A stretch of DNA of 28,092 nucleotides from an uncultured Actinomycetes bacterium. Lineage in GTDB: Bacteria > Actinomycetota > Actinomycetes > Mycobacteriales > Nakamurellaceae. This document shows positions 7,973 to 17,102 of this stretch, one piece after another. Location of the stretch: positions 1-28,092 of the forward strand of contig CALANS010000065.1 of NCBI GenBank assembly GCA_937926105.1. The letters are read 5' to 3'. The translations under genes were made by a program, and so were the position numbers. The notes beneath the pieces are model-generated. The model saw only the letters and a list, made by a program, of their open reading frames with translations, searched no databases and had not been told where the DNA came from. How positions within the stretch are numbered: the first letter of the stretch is position 1; each line of letters begins with the position of its first letter.

Positions 7973-9093
7973 GCGGCACCGCCGCCGCGGCGGGCGTGGC
8001 CGCGGCGGCCGTCGCCTCGCCCGTGGTCTGCCTGTCGTTGCTGCTGCTCATGCTCGGCGGCGCCGGCACCACACCTGCCGTGCCGCCGGATTCCGGGTGT
8101 GCGGGTGCGGGCACCGGGCAGATCCTGGCCGGGGTGTCGCTGACGGCCGAACAGCTGGGCAATGCCCGCACCATCGTCACCGTCGTGGCCGACCGGCACC
8201 TGCCGGTGGCGGCAGCGGTGATCGCGGTGGACGTGGCGCTCACCGAATCATCGCTGCACAACTCGACCGTGCAGATCGACCACGACTCTGAAGGACTGTT
8301 CCAGCAGCGGGTCCGCTTCTACACCGCCGCTGTGGCAGCCAACCCCGTCCGGGCCACCGGCGCGTTCCTGGACCGCATGCTCGCTGTGCCCGACTGGCAG
8401 CAGTTGCCCGTCGGCGTCCTCGGACAGACCGTGCAACGCTCCGCCCACCCCGACCGGTACCAACCGAACGTGGCCTTGGCCCGGCAACTCGTCGGCGAGC
8501 TGTGGCCGCAGGCCGCCGCCTCGGCCGCCGGCATCGACCCTGCCGCGGTGACGGGCGCGGCGGAGTGTCCCGGTGCGGGCGGCGTCGCCGAAACGGCCGG
8601 CGGACCCCTCGCTGGCCGGCTGCTCGGCCCGGTCGGGGACACCATCGCCGGGACCACGACCATCCCGGCTGGGCTGATCCTGGACGGCACCCCCGCCGGG
8701 AACACTGCCGCCCGCTACGCCCTGGCCCAGTTGGGCAAGCCGTATGTGTGGACGGCGGCCGGGCCCGACGCGTTTGACTGCTCCGGGCTGACCATGGCCG
8801 CATGGGCGGCCGCCGGCGTTGCGCTGCCACATCACGCCGCCGACCAGATCTCCTACGGCACTGCGAAGCCGCTCAGCCTGGTCACGGCGGTGTCCGGGGA
8901 CCTGGTGTTCATCCCCGGGGCCGACGGCACACCGACTGCCCCCGGTCATGTCGGCATCGTCGCCGGCTACACCGCAGCCCGTGGCGGGCGGCACCTGTAC
9001 GTGGTGCAGGCACCCGAGACCGGCGTCCCGATCGAGGCCACCCAGGCCACCGAATGGTCCGGCCAGATCGTCTACGTCCGTCACATCGGATGA
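7969..9093 (+). CDS. Bifunctional cell-wall hydrolase: lysozyme-like (SLT) domain plus NlpC/P60 endopeptidase
   Basis: The product has 374 residues from the GTG at 7969; GTG at 7960 is an alternative. A signal-anchor helix lies at about 10-37 (AAAVASPVVCLSLLLLMLGG). Residues about 60-180 resemble a soluble lytic transglycosylase: catalytic-type Glu93 in ALTESSL and a GLFQQR motif. Residues about 245-374 are an NlpC/P60 domain with catalytic Cys271 in FDCSGLT and His327 in PGHVGIV. Such enzymes locally open peptidoglycan so that the conjugation channel can cross the wall (VirB1/TcpG-like). It sits between the two transfer ATPases, as in other Gram-positive conjugative systems. Confidence 0.88.
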   Translation: MSGTAAAAGVAAAAVASPVVCLSLLLLMLGGAGTTPAVPPDSGCAGAGTGQILAGVSLTAEQLGNARTIVTVVADRHLPVAAAVIAVDVALTESSLHNSTVQIDHDSEGLFQQRVRFYTAAVAANPVRATGAFLDRMLAVPDWQQLPVGVLGQTVQRSAHPDRYQPNVALARQLVGELWPQAAASAAGIDPAAVTGAAECPGAGGVAETAGGPLAGRLLGPVGDTIAGTTTIPAGLILDGTPAGNTAARYALAQLGKPYVWTAAGPDAFDCSGLTMAAWAAAGVALPHHAADQISYGTAKPLSLVTAVSGDLVFIPGADGTPTAPGHVGIVAGYTAARGGRHLYVVQAPETGVPIEATQATEWSGQIVYVRHIG

Positions 9094-9104
9094 AGGGAGC
9101 CGGC

Positions 9105-9164
9105 ATGCAAGGCGATGATCATCGCCGATCCGCCATCGAAGCTCGGTGGGGGTGGGCGTGGTGA
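9105..9164 (+). CDS. 19-residue ORF with strong RBS coupled to the coupling-protein gene
   Basis: The ATG at 9105 is five bases after AGGGAG (9094-9099), a better ribosome-binding site than any directly in front of the next large gene. It starts 11 bases after the hydrolase stop and ends in a TGA that overlaps a GTG at 9161 (GTGA). Its peptide is not recognisable. The arrangement looks like a leader that loads ribosomes for the coupling-protein gene. It also argues for 9161, not the upstream GTGs at 9146-9158, as the start of that gene. Confidence 0.38.
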   Translation: MQGDDHRRSAIEARWGWAW

Positions 9165-11224
9165 CGGCGCCCTACGACCGGCAGCGCCGCGACCCGCAAC
9201 CGTGGGGTCAGGGCTGGGAGGTCGCCGTCATCGTGCTCGGCGGCGCCCTGCTCCTCACCGTCGTCGCGGCGCTGGCCGGGCTGTCCGCCGCGGCCGGGCT
9301 GTTCGGCGGCGGCTGGGTATGGCCACACGGCTCGGCCGAAATCACCCGAACCCTAGAGGGTTTCCTCACCGGCCATCCCGGCCAAGGCCTGACCGCCGCC
9401 ATCCGCGGCCGGATTCCGGCGAAAGGTGTGGTGTACGCGTGCATCGCCGTCACCGAGACGGCGACCGCGGTCACCGCGACCTTGTTGGGCGTCTGGGTGG
9501 CCCGGTACCGGCGGCCGGGGGACGCCCGCGGCGGCATGGCCACCCGCTCCGAAGCCGCAGCAGTACTCGGCGCCCGGCAGCTTCGCGCCGCGCGCCGCAT
9601 CATCCGCCCCGATCTCTACCGACATGGCCCATCCGACCGACGCCACGGGGCGGTGACGCGGTTCGAGCCGACCGAGGCCGGCTGGCGACTCGGCCGCTCC
9701 ACCATCCCCCGCGGCACCCAACTGTGGTGCCGGTACGACCGTACCGCCGGGGTGTTCGGAGAACAGGGCTCCGGCAAGACCCTCGACGTACTCGCCCCCG
9801 CGTTGCTCGCCCACACCGGCGCCGCGGTCGTCACCCTCACCAAAATTGATGACCTGCTGCTCACCGTCGGCCGCCGCCAGAAACCCACCACGCCGGGCGG
9901 CCGGACCCGGCCGATCGCCGTGCTCGACCCGTTCGGCGCCGCACCGGGCCTTCCCGAACTCATCTGGGACCCGGTCGGCGGCTGCGCCGATCCGCGGATC
10001 GCCGAGAAGCGCGCCAAGGCGTTCGCCGCCGGAACCGTCACCGGCGCCGTCACCGGTGGCCGCGCGGACAACGCCGCCCGCTTCTACGCCGCCGAAACCG
10101 CCAAGGTGCTGCAGGGCTTCCTGCACGCCGCCGCGCTGACCGGCCGCACCCTGGACCATGTGCTGGAGTGGGTGGCCAACCCGGTCGCCGCGGAGCAGCC
10201 CGCCGAGATCCTGCGACAACATCCGCAGGCGGCCCGCTTCTGGGACGGGCTGCTCGCCGGCGCCCTGCACGGCTCCGCCGACACCGTGGGCAACACCGTC
10301 ACCACCGTGCAGCAGGCCATGTCGCTGTTCTTCCAGCCGGAGATCCGGGCCCGCTGCGTGCCCCAGGCCGGTAGGCCCGTCACCGACCTGGCCGACTTGA
10401 TCGCCCGCGATGGGACGGTGTACCTGCTGGGCAGGGAGGACCCCTACGCGTCGGCGGCGCCGCTGCTGACCGCGGTCGCCGAACACGTCCTGGACACCGC
10501 CCTGCAGGCCGCGATCACAGCCCCGCACGGACGGATCACTCCCAGCTTCCTGGCCTGCCTGGACGAGTTGCCGTCCACGGCCCCGCTGCCCACCCTGCGG
10601 GTGCGGATGGCCAACGAACGCGCCCTGGGGCTGTCGTTCATCTACGCCTGCCAGACGTGGAAACAACTCGTCGTCGCCTACGGCGAGGACGAGGCCCGCT
10701 CCCTGTTCGGGCTGACCAACAACCTGATCATCTTCGGCGGCGGCAAGGACATCCACTTCTACACCGAACTCTCCGACCTGATCGACGACGTGCGCATCGC
10801 CCGGCAAACAGTCTCCGACGGGCCGGGCGGCATCGGCACCTCCCGCTCCGGCGAGGACGTGAAGGTGCTCCGGCCCGGCGACATCCGCCGCCTGCCCGCG
10901 CGGCATGCACTGATCATCGCCGGCAACGCCCCGCCCATCATCGCCCGCCTGCATCGCTGCCTGGACGGCAAACCCGGCCGCGCGTTGGGCGCAGAACTGA
11001 CCGCCGCCCGGGGCGCTGTCGCCGCCGCCCGTGGCGGCGCCGCCACCATCGCGCAACGCACCGCCGACGCCCTCGCCTACGCCACCACCCACCACCTCGC
11101 ACCCGCCACCCCCGACCCCGAATCGCCTGCCGATGCTGAGCCACCCGTGGACGCGGTGCCGCCGGCCCCTGCCGCCACTGCCACTCCCGGCATGTCAAGA
11201 TCGCAGAAGGGATGGACATGGTGA
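9161..11224 (+). CDS. VirD4/TraG-type coupling ATPase
   Basis: The product has 687 residues from the GTG at 9161; in-frame GTGs at 9146, 9152 and 9158 would add at most five. Two N-terminal transmembrane segments (about 15-42 and 75-110) precede a cytoplasmic ATPase. The Walker A motif GEQGSGKT is at 200-207 and the Walker B CLDE centres on Asp468. A conserved NLIIFGGGKD motif with the downstream SDLIDDVRIARQ segment is characteristic of VirD4/TraG/TraM-type coupling proteins. It should bring the relaxosome (relaxase at 20338-26307) to the channel and drive DNA translocation. The C-terminal 80 residues are low-complexity Ala/Pro. Its end overlaps the next gene by 7 bases. Confidence 0.9.
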   Translation: MTAPYDRQRRDPQPWGQGWEVAVIVLGGALLLTVVAALAGLSAAAGLFGGGWVWPHGSAEITRTLEGFLTGHPGQGLTAAIRGRIPAKGVVYACIAVTETATAVTATLLGVWVARYRRPGDARGGMATRSEAAAVLGARQLRAARRIIRPDLYRHGPSDRRHGAVTRFEPTEAGWRLGRSTIPRGTQLWCRYDRTAGVFGEQGSGKTLDVLAPALLAHTGAAVVTLTKIDDLLLTVGRRQKPTTPGGRTRPIAVLDPFGAAPGLPELIWDPVGGCADPRIAEKRAKAFAAGTVTGAVTGGRADNAARFYAAETAKVLQGFLHAAALTGRTLDHVLEWVANPVAAEQPAEILRQHPQAARFWDGLLAGALHGSADTVGNTVTTVQQAMSLFFQPEIRARCVPQAGRPVTDLADLIARDGTVYLLGREDPYASAAPLLTAVAEHVLDTALQAAITAPHGRITPSFLACLDELPSTAPLPTLRVRMANERALGLSFIYACQTWKQLVVAYGEDEARSLFGLTNNLIIFGGGKDIHFYTELSDLIDDVRIARQTVSDGPGGIGTSRSGEDVKVLRPGDIRRLPARHALIIAGNAPPIIARLHRCLDGKPGRALGAELTAARGAVAAARGGAATIAQRTADALAYATTHHLAPATPDPESPADAEPPVDAVPPAPAATATPGMSRSQKGWTW

Positions 11225-11778
11225 ATCACCATCACACTCGGATTGCCGCCCCGCTACCGGCCCCGCCCCGATCGATCGCCTACGTCCTGCACCTGATGGA
11301 TATCGTGCGCCGCGGCGACCCGGACGAAATGAAGCGCGCCGGCGACCTGACCGACCTGCCCCGGCCATGGGACCCAGCCTCCTGCCCCGAGGGATTGCGC
11401 GAGGACCTGTGGCTGTGGTGCGACCATGTCGCCGCCTGGATCAACCACGAATACGCCTGGCGGCCCACCACCATGATCCCGGCCTGCTGGCCGGCCCACC
11501 CGCACATCGCCCGGGAACTGGCCGTGCTGGCCGTGCTCCGATACACCGCCGAACAGGCACCCGACCCCGGGCCGGTCGAGGAATGGCACCGCTACAGCCT
11601 TCCCCTGTTTCTGGACCGCATGACCGCGCGGCTCGGTGAATCCGGCTGCCGCAGCGGCAACCACATCGACTGGCCCGCCGCCGCCCGCTACGCCGCCTTC
11701 GAAGACGCCGCCGGCGAACGACAACGGGCCATCGTCGCCGACGCCCGTCCGGCCGTGAACGTTTCCGGCCCGGCGTGA
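11218..11778 (+). CDS. Conserved-looking hypothetical protein (DUF4913-reminiscent), Trp/His-rich
   Basis: The product has 186 residues. ATG at 11218 is chosen because AGAAGGG (11205-11211) lies six bases upstream; ATG 11212 and GTG 11221 are alternatives. The centre contains LWLWCDHVAAWINHEYAW and later EEWHRY..LPLFLDRM. This spacing of Trp, His and Glu recalls DUF4913-like proteins encoded in actinobacterial conjugative elements, but the match is by impression only. No signal peptide or membrane helix is seen. It overlaps the end of the coupling-protein gene, so it is co-transcribed with the transfer operon. Function unknown. Confidence 0.7.
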   Translation: MVNHHHTRIAAPLPAPPRSIAYVLHLMDIVRRGDPDEMKRAGDLTDLPRPWDPASCPEGLREDLWLWCDHVAAWINHEYAWRPTTMIPACWPAHPHIARELAVLAVLRYTAEQAPDPGPVEEWHRYSLPLFLDRMTARLGESGCRSGNHIDWPAAARYAAFEDAAGERQRAIVADARPAVNVSGPA

Positions 11779-11805
11779 TGCGACACGGCAGCAAGGAGCG
11801 AAACG

Positions 11806-12963
11806 ATGGACCAACATCCTGCAGGCGCGCAAATCTTCGGCCTCGCTGGCCGGCACATCCGTGCGCCGTTCCAGTCTGTAGATCGTCGACTATTGGTGGC
11901 GGCTCGTGCCACAGGGGAGCGGCCCATCTGCCGGTGCACCCCTGCCGGCGTGCCCATGTACGTCGCGCGACTGGGCGCGCAGTTCCAGATCAAGTGCATG
12001 CCGGGCACCGGGCCCGACCACGACCTGCACTGCCCGTCCTACCGACCTGATGGCGATCGACCGGCCACCCCGGGTGCGGTGGGGTGGGTCGGGTACCCAG
12101 CGGCGGGGATACACGCCGGTCCGCCGGCGCCCTTGTTGACCCTTCCCAATCTGCTCGACGATCTATGGCAGCGTGCACGCCTGAACAGCTGGACGCCGCG
12201 CATGGCCGGCAAACGCACCTGGCGCGTTGTCAGCTGGCACCTCCGCCACGCCGCCACCGGCCGCTACTTCCGCGGCGGCCTCCTGGACCAGCGCCTGTTC
12301 ATCCCCGAACCATTCACCGCCGCCCACAAAGCCGAGATCGCCGCTCGCCGGGCCGCCGCCTGGGCGCCCGCCGCGCCCGTCGACGGCGCCCACCACGTCA
12401 TGACCCTCCTCGGCGAAGTCAAGAATCTGCGGGGTCGTCACCTGGTCGTCAGGCACCTGCCCGAGGCACCGCTGGCCTTGGATGACGCCGCTGCCCGCAG
12501 CATCGACGTATTCGACGCCGCAATTCTCCAGCTGTGGCGCGGTGATCCGGACGGCCACCTCATCGTGATGGCCACCTTCACCACCGACGAGAACGGTGCC
12601 GGTCGCGTCCACGCGCTCACCCTGGCCATGACCGACCACAACTGGCTGCCCTACCGCAGCGCAGCAGGCAGGGAGCTGCTGCACGCCGCGACGGCGGCCG
12701 GGCGGCGCTTCACCGCCCCGCCGCCCTGCGGACTCGCCGATCCGGACGCTCCCGCCCTCGTGTTCGCCGACACCACCGTCCCGACCGCCGCCTACCTGCG
12801 ACCGTCCGGTGGCAAGCACATCGCCCCAGGGCAGCCGAAGCGGATCTGGACCTGGCCGGCCGGACGGTCTATGCCGCCGCTCCCGCCACCCACACACCCG
12901 GTCCGTCCGGACGACCAACCGCGACCCGAACGGGCCGCCGAACCACGAAGGAGCACCACATGA
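11806..12963 (+). CDS. DUF1173 family protein with putative zinc-binding cysteines
   Basis: The product has 385 residues. The N-terminal part carries the DUF1173 signature: ICRCTPAGVPMYVARLG (41-57), a KCMPGTG segment (63-69) and a DHDLHC box (71-76). Cys42, Cys44, Cys64, His72 and Cys76 are spaced as if they bind a metal ion. DUF1173 proteins are common on mobile elements but their function is not known. Further blocks, such as FTTDENG and an ALTLAMTDHNWLPY segment, fit the full-length family. The start at 11806 has AAGGAG at 11792-11797. The C-terminal 50 residues are proline/arginine-rich and probably unstructured. The stop overlaps the next ATG (ATGA). Confidence 0.8.
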   Translation: MDQHPAGAQIFGLAGRHIRAPFQSVDRRLLVAARATGERPICRCTPAGVPMYVARLGAQFQIKCMPGTGPDHDLHCPSYRPDGDRPATPGAVGWVGYPAAGIHAGPPAPLLTLPNLLDDLWQRARLNSWTPRMAGKRTWRVVSWHLRHAATGRYFRGGLLDQRLFIPEPFTAAHKAEIAARRAAAWAPAAPVDGAHHVMTLLGEVKNLRGRHLVVRHLPEAPLALDDAAARSIDVFDAAILQLWRGDPDGHLIVMATFTTDENGAGRVHALTLAMTDHNWLPYRSAAGRELLHAATAAGRRFTAPPPCGLADPDAPALVFADTTVPTAAYLRPSGGKHIAPGQPKRIWTWPAGRSMPPLPPPTHPVRPDDQPRPERAAEPRRSTT

Positions 12964-13139
12964 CCACCAACCCCGACATCGCCCGACCCGGAAGGGAACC
13001 CGTCGACCTGACCGCGATCCTCTCGCACCTGCAAGACCAGATCGACGACCTCACCGACACCGTGCAGACACAGCAACAGCGCATCGACCAACTCGCGCGG
13101 CATCTGCGCCACCGGCCCCGGCAGGGGTGGACGCCGTGA
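12960..13139 (+). CDS. 59-residue coiled-coil protein
   Basis: This short gene is held between its neighbours by an ATGA overlap at the front (12960-12963) and a GTGA overlap at the back (13136-13139). AAGGAG at 12948-12953 provides a strong ribosome-binding site. Residues about 17-50 follow a heptad pattern (LTAILSHLQDQIDDL ... QQQRIDQLARHL) and should form a single amphipathic coiled coil, likely dimeric. It has no membrane helix. It may be a partner or multimerisation adaptor for the ArdC-like protein or the DUF1173 protein, by inference from coupling alone. Confidence 0.72.
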   Translation: MTTNPDIARPGREPVDLTAILSHLQDQIDDLTDTVQTQQQRIDQLARHLRHRPRQGWTP

Positions 13140-14323
13140 CCAGCTACCACCGCCCCAGCACCCCCGAGGAGAAGCAGCAAGCAGACCAAGCCCGACAGGA
13201 GAAGCTGGCCGGCCTGCACCGCCAACTCACCGACCAGGTCCAGCAGCTCGCCGACGGCGACCAGTGGCGCAACTGGCTGACCATCGCCAGCAGGTTCCAC
13301 AACTACAGCTTCAACAACACCCAGCTGCTGGCGGCGCAGCGGCCCGACGCCACCCGCGTCGCCGGATACCGGCTCTGGCAGCAACTCGGCCGGCACGTCA
13401 ACAAGGGCGAGAAGGGCCTGGCCATCCTCGCCCCCGTCACCCGCCGCGCACGCGACGACGGCACCGCCGACCAGCGCAGCAACCCGTCGGATTCGGTGGG
13501 GGGCAAGGAAGATCTCGGCGAGCGTCGTATCGTCGGCTTCACCGTCACCCACGTCTGGGACATCTCGCAGACATCCGGCGACCCACTGCCCGAACCACCC
13601 CGACCACAACTATTGGCAGGCCAAGCACCCGAGGGACTCTGGGACCGACTCGTCGAACAGATCCACGACGCCGGGTATGCCCTCGACCGGGTTCCGCCCG
13701 GCGACCCGCGCATCGGAACGGCGAACGGCGTCACCTACTTCCAGCCACGCCAGATCTACATCCGCGACGACGTCGACGACGCCCAAGCCTGCAAGACCGC
13801 CTCCCATGAGCTCGCCCACGCGCTCAGCCACTCGCCCGAGAACAGCAGCACCCGCGACTGCCGCGGCGTCATCGAAGTCGAAGCCGAAAGCGTCGCCTAC
13901 CTCGTCGCCGCCCACCACGGCCTGGACACCTCTGGCTACACCTTCGCGTATGTCGCCGCCTGGGCACACACCGCCGCCACCCCGGACCGCACTGTCGCCG
14001 ACATCCTCGCCGCCACCGGCGCCCGTGTCCTGGATACCGCGCGACAGATCATCGACGGCACCGAGCAGCAGCTCATGGATGACCCTGACGGCGATCGCGT
14101 AGACGCGGTGGCCCGCCGGGTCGCCGCTGGGCATCAACGCACCACGGAGATTCGGCATGCGGCCCGCAATGGTGCCGAACCTCAGCCCGTGCCGACCACC
14201 GTAGCGGTGGGAGCGACGCGGTATGTTGCGCCAAAGACGTACTACCAAGGCCGACACACCGTTCCGCCGCCGGCGCCAGCCTTGAATCGACCCGGCGACC
14301 CAGCTGTCAGCCGCGAACGCTGA
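13136..14323 (+). CDS. ArdC-like antirestriction protein with zincin-type metallopeptidase domain
   Basis: The product has 395 residues. The N-terminal half (about 25-145) matches ArdC-N: a helical WRNWLTIASRFHNYSFNNTQLL block, then VAGYRLWQQLGRHVNKGEKGLAILAP and a GFTVTHVWDISQT end. This domain binds single-stranded DNA in ArdC. The second half has the metal-binding HELAH (224-228) with a downstream Glu-rich helix (EVEAESVAYLV), typical of the ImmA/IrrE/ArdC C-terminal metallopeptidase fold. ArdC protects incoming single-stranded DNA during conjugation from type I and type II restriction. The GTG start overlaps the coiled-coil gene. The C-terminal 60 residues show no domain. Confidence 0.85.
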   Translation: MTSYHRPSTPEEKQQADQARQEKLAGLHRQLTDQVQQLADGDQWRNWLTIASRFHNYSFNNTQLLAAQRPDATRVAGYRLWQQLGRHVNKGEKGLAILAPVTRRARDDGTADQRSNPSDSVGGKEDLGERRIVGFTVTHVWDISQTSGDPLPEPPRPQLLAGQAPEGLWDRLVEQIHDAGYALDRVPPGDPRIGTANGVTYFQPRQIYIRDDVDDAQACKTASHELAHALSHSPENSSTRDCRGVIEVEAESVAYLVAAHHGLDTSGYTFAYVAAWAHTAATPDRTVADILAATGARVLDTARQIIDGTEQQLMDDPDGDRVDAVARRVAAGHQRTTEIRHAARNGAEPQPVPTTVAVGATRYVAPKTYYQGRHTVPPPAPALNRPGDPAVSRER

Positions 14324-14356
14324 GCGCAATCAGCATCGCGACCGGGATCCCAAAAC

Positions 14357-14377
14357 GGCCCGCAACCGCCGCGGGCC
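14357..14377 (+). terminator. GC-rich hairpin downstream of the ArdC-like gene
   Basis: GGCCCGC at 14357-14363 pairs perfectly with GCGGGCC at 14371-14377 around a seven-base loop. It begins 33 bases after the ArdC stop. It has no T-tract, as is usual for actinobacterial terminators, so it may end the long + strand operon or simply be an mRNA 3' hairpin. Confidence 0.35.
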
Positions 14378-14626
14378 CAGGGGCTGTACCGCAAGAGGCA
14401 CCGAGTGACAATCATCGCCGGACGGGTGCTACGGGAACCGCCCCCACCACAGCAGGACCACAAGGGGGATGACCTGCGCGTTCCCAGTCCGGTTGGCGTA
14501 ATGGTGCGCCAACGGTAGGACCAGCAAGCCAATCATTGTCAGTGTCGAGGAAGCAGGTCGATCATCGCGGTTCGGTAGCCACCTGGCACCCCTTATGGGC
14601 ATCGTAAGGTGCAGACCTAGGGCCCA

Positions 14627-14632
14627 TATACT
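14627..14632 (+). promoter_or_regulatory. Possible -10 element for the KAP NTPase gene
   Basis: TATACT matches the bacterial -10 consensus in a region of otherwise high GC and lies about 140 bases before the KAP gene. No TTGACA-like -35 is found at the expected spacing, so this is weak. Confidence 0.25.
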
Positions 14633-14774
14633 TCGACGACGGTCGACATGATGGTTCTGGATCTGCAAGGGACCGCATGCCGCGCGGCCGCTTTGTGGCT
14701 TCGGCCGCGACACGGGCCGCGTACTGAGAGTGACGAGCGGACGATGATTGCGGATTGGGGCACCGAGAGAGAAG

Positions 14775-16910
14775 GTGTTGACGACGTCCACGGACTGGGT
14801 AGACGAGCCAATCGCGGGATCCAGGGACGACCGGCTCGGTCGGGTGAGCTACGCCACGCACATTGCGTCGCTCATCGCGGACACTCACAGCCTCGAGGCC
14901 AGCGTCGTCTATGGCCTCAGCGGCCCTTGGGGAAGCGGAAAGACATCGCTATCGAACATGGTCGTCGAGCAACTCTCGACCAGACCTGGCGCGTGGCGCG
15001 TTGCACGGTTCACTCCGTGGGCCGCCAGCGACGTCAACGGAATGCTCGCGGAGTTCTACCGCTCGATCGCACACGCCCTCCCCGATCGCAAGGGCGCGAA
15101 GAAGGCACGGAGAGCGCTCGGCCGAGTCGCGCAGGTCAGCGCCTCTGCGGTGGAGGGCATCCCGGTCGCTGGTGGTCCAGCAGCCGCGCTGCTCAAGACT
15201 GGCGGCGACATGCTCCTGGCGTTCCCGCCGTGGGACATCGCCTTCCAGAAGGCCACCGACCGCATCCGCGACCTCGGTGTACCTGTTCTGGTGGTTGTCG
15301 ATGACATCGACCGACTCCACTCCGAGGAACTTACCGCGCTACTCAAGGTCGTCCGGCTGCTTGGCCGATTTCCTGGCGTCGACTACCTCCTCGCCTACGA
15401 CAATTCCACGGTCTTTGCCGCCCTCGATCGCGCGGCGCCGCGCGGTCAGCGCGACGGAACCTCCGAACGCTTCATGGAAAAAATCGTACAATTTCCAATT
15501 GCCGTTCCTCCGCTGCTCCACGGGCAGCAGTTGCGCCTGCTGAACGACGGTTTCGCCAGAGTTTTCGCCGCGACCGGTCGCGTCGACAGGGACGACAGGA
15601 GGCTCAGCAATCTGCTGTCAAGTTTCACAAGTTTACTGACAACACCACGCGCTATCGAACGGTACATCGCCCAGGTTCAACACCAGCTCTCGATTCTGCC
15701 CGCCGGTGAGATCGACGACACCGACTTGATCATCCTCACCCTCATCCGAGTAGCCCTGCCCAGCGTTTTCGAGGTCCTACCGCGATACCGCGGAGAGCTG
15801 CTGTCCGGCCACACGGACCAATTGGCTGCGCGGGACAAACGGCACAGCAGCGAGTTCTTCGAGCGATTTGAAGTCGCAGCCTTGTTTGACGGCGTGCCGG
15901 AAGGAATGCAATCAGGGGCCACCGAACTAGTCCTTGCGTTGTTTCCGAGGGTGGCCGACCGAGATCGGATCACCATAAACTGGACTCGGTCAGCGCGCAC
16001 AATCAGCGCCGACAGCTACTTCGACCGGTACTTCTACATGGCCATCGCAGACAACGACGTCAGCGACGTCGACCTTCGGCGGGCGGTGACCGGTGCTCGC
16101 CAGGGGGACTCAGCCGCGCTTGACCGCATGCTGAACACAGATGACGTCGACAGGCTCCTTCTGGTTCTCGGCAAAGTCCGCGCCGAGATCGATGCCAGCG
16201 CCGCAACACCCACCGAGGTGCTCAACCTCGCCGGGTTGTTGGCGGACCGGCTCTCCAGCCTGCCCGACCCGGCTCACGTAATGTTCTCGCCGCAGGATCT
16301 CGCCACCAACATCCTGGTCGACATGCTCGCGAGGACTGGGCAGCACTTCACGCATGCACAAATCGAAGCGTTGCTAGCTCGTATCGACGCTAAGCCTATG
16401 GAGCTACGGGTGTGGGACCTCGTTGGGCGCGCGCTGCGTGAGAAGCAGTCGACGAACTCGCAGCCCTGGTTCGACACCGTCAACGACCAACTCGCCGATG
16501 AGGCGGTCGTCACCTTCATCGGCAATCTCCGAGCCGGGGACGCTGCATCGACCGATGATGGCGCTGGCACGAGCCTTCATTTTGCTCTCGACAACGGTCG
16601 GGGTGACGACGTCCGGACGCAGGTGCAGCAACTATTGTCGTCCGGCGCTATCGACGTTGGTACTCTCGCTGCCCGGTTCGTGCCTGTCCGCCGCTTAGTC
16701 AACATCGGTGCCACCTGGCGCCTGGCCGACGAGATCGACCAGAAGGCGTTCGACCTTGTAGCGCCGCCCGACGACGACGCGTTTTATCACCTCTCTCCAA
16801 GTGCCTTCGAGTCGGGCGACTTAACGTGGACAAACCGACGACTCGCCGCAGCCGGAAGGACTAGACGTCCACCGGATCTGACACAGCGGGCGCCGGACGC
16901 TCCCGACTGA
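14775..16910 (+). CDS. KAP family P-loop NTPase
   Basis: The product has 711 residues from the GTG at 14775; TTG at 14748 or 14778 is possible. Walker A GPWGSGKT is at 50-57, the KAP-typical ARFTPWAAS motif at 77-85, and Walker B VLVVVDDIDRL at 171-181. These define a KAP NTPase (named for Kidins220/ARMS and PifA). A moderately hydrophobic segment at about 124-150 lies between Walker A and B, where KAP proteins usually carry membrane helices, but here it is short and weak. The C-terminal half is helical and unassigned. PifA of plasmid F excludes phage T7, and KAP proteins recur in mobile-element cargo, so a defence role is plausible but not shown. Codons are less GC-biased than in the transfer operon. 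Confidence 0.87.
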   Translation: MLTTSTDWVDEPIAGSRDDRLGRVSYATHIASLIADTHSLEASVVYGLSGPWGSGKTSLSNMVVEQLSTRPGAWRVARFTPWAASDVNGMLAEFYRSIAHALPDRKGAKKARRALGRVAQVSASAVEGIPVAGGPAAALLKTGGDMLLAFPPWDIAFQKATDRIRDLGVPVLVVVDDIDRLHSEELTALLKVVRLLGRFPGVDYLLAYDNSTVFAALDRAAPRGQRDGTSERFMEKIVQFPIAVPPLLHGQQLRLLNDGFARVFAATGRVDRDDRRLSNLLSSFTSLLTTPRAIERYIAQVQHQLSILPAGEIDDTDLIILTLIRVALPSVFEVLPRYRGELLSGHTDQLAARDKRHSSEFFERFEVAALFDGVPEGMQSGATELVLALFPRVADRDRITINWTRSARTISADSYFDRYFYMAIADNDVSDVDLRRAVTGARQGDSAALDRMLNTDDVDRLLLVLGKVRAEIDASAATPTEVLNLAGLLADRLSSLPDPAHVMFSPQDLATNILVDMLARTGQHFTHAQIEALLARIDAKPMELRVWDLVGRALREKQSTNSQPWFDTVNDQLADEAVVTFIGNLRAGDAASTDDGAGTSLHFALDNGRGDDVRTQVQQLLSSGAIDVGTLAARFVPVRRLVNIGATWRLADEIDQKAFDLVAPPDDDAFYHLSPSAFESGDLTWTNRRLAAAGRTRRPPDLTQRAPDAPD

Positions 16911-17102
16911 ACTCATCTGTTCGCATCAACCTCCGCACCTCATCGAGCGTGCTGCTCGCGGTCTCCGCTGACCGATCGCGAACCGGTGTGATGTTTGGAG
17001 TTCGATGTCCAGCCTGATCCTAAAGGGCGCTCCGTTCACCGGCCACATTAAACGTCGACCCGAGGCCGCGATAGGCGACTGACTCAACGTCGCACAGCAG
17101 GT

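Larger units (their letters stand above)
14324..14774. other. 451-base stretch without a supported gene, left border of the cargo region
   Basis: No frame here shows convincing coding character on either strand. It holds the hairpin at 14357-14377 and a TATACT element at 14627-14632, and otherwise moderate-GC sequence unlike the preceding operon. The change of composition makes it a candidate left junction of the cargo. I see no terminal inverted or direct repeats. Confidence 0.45.

Noticed and set aside
14648..15304. 218-codon frame overlapping the start of the KAP gene
   Set aside because: Runs in another frame through the KAP Walker A region with Arg-rich shadow composition.
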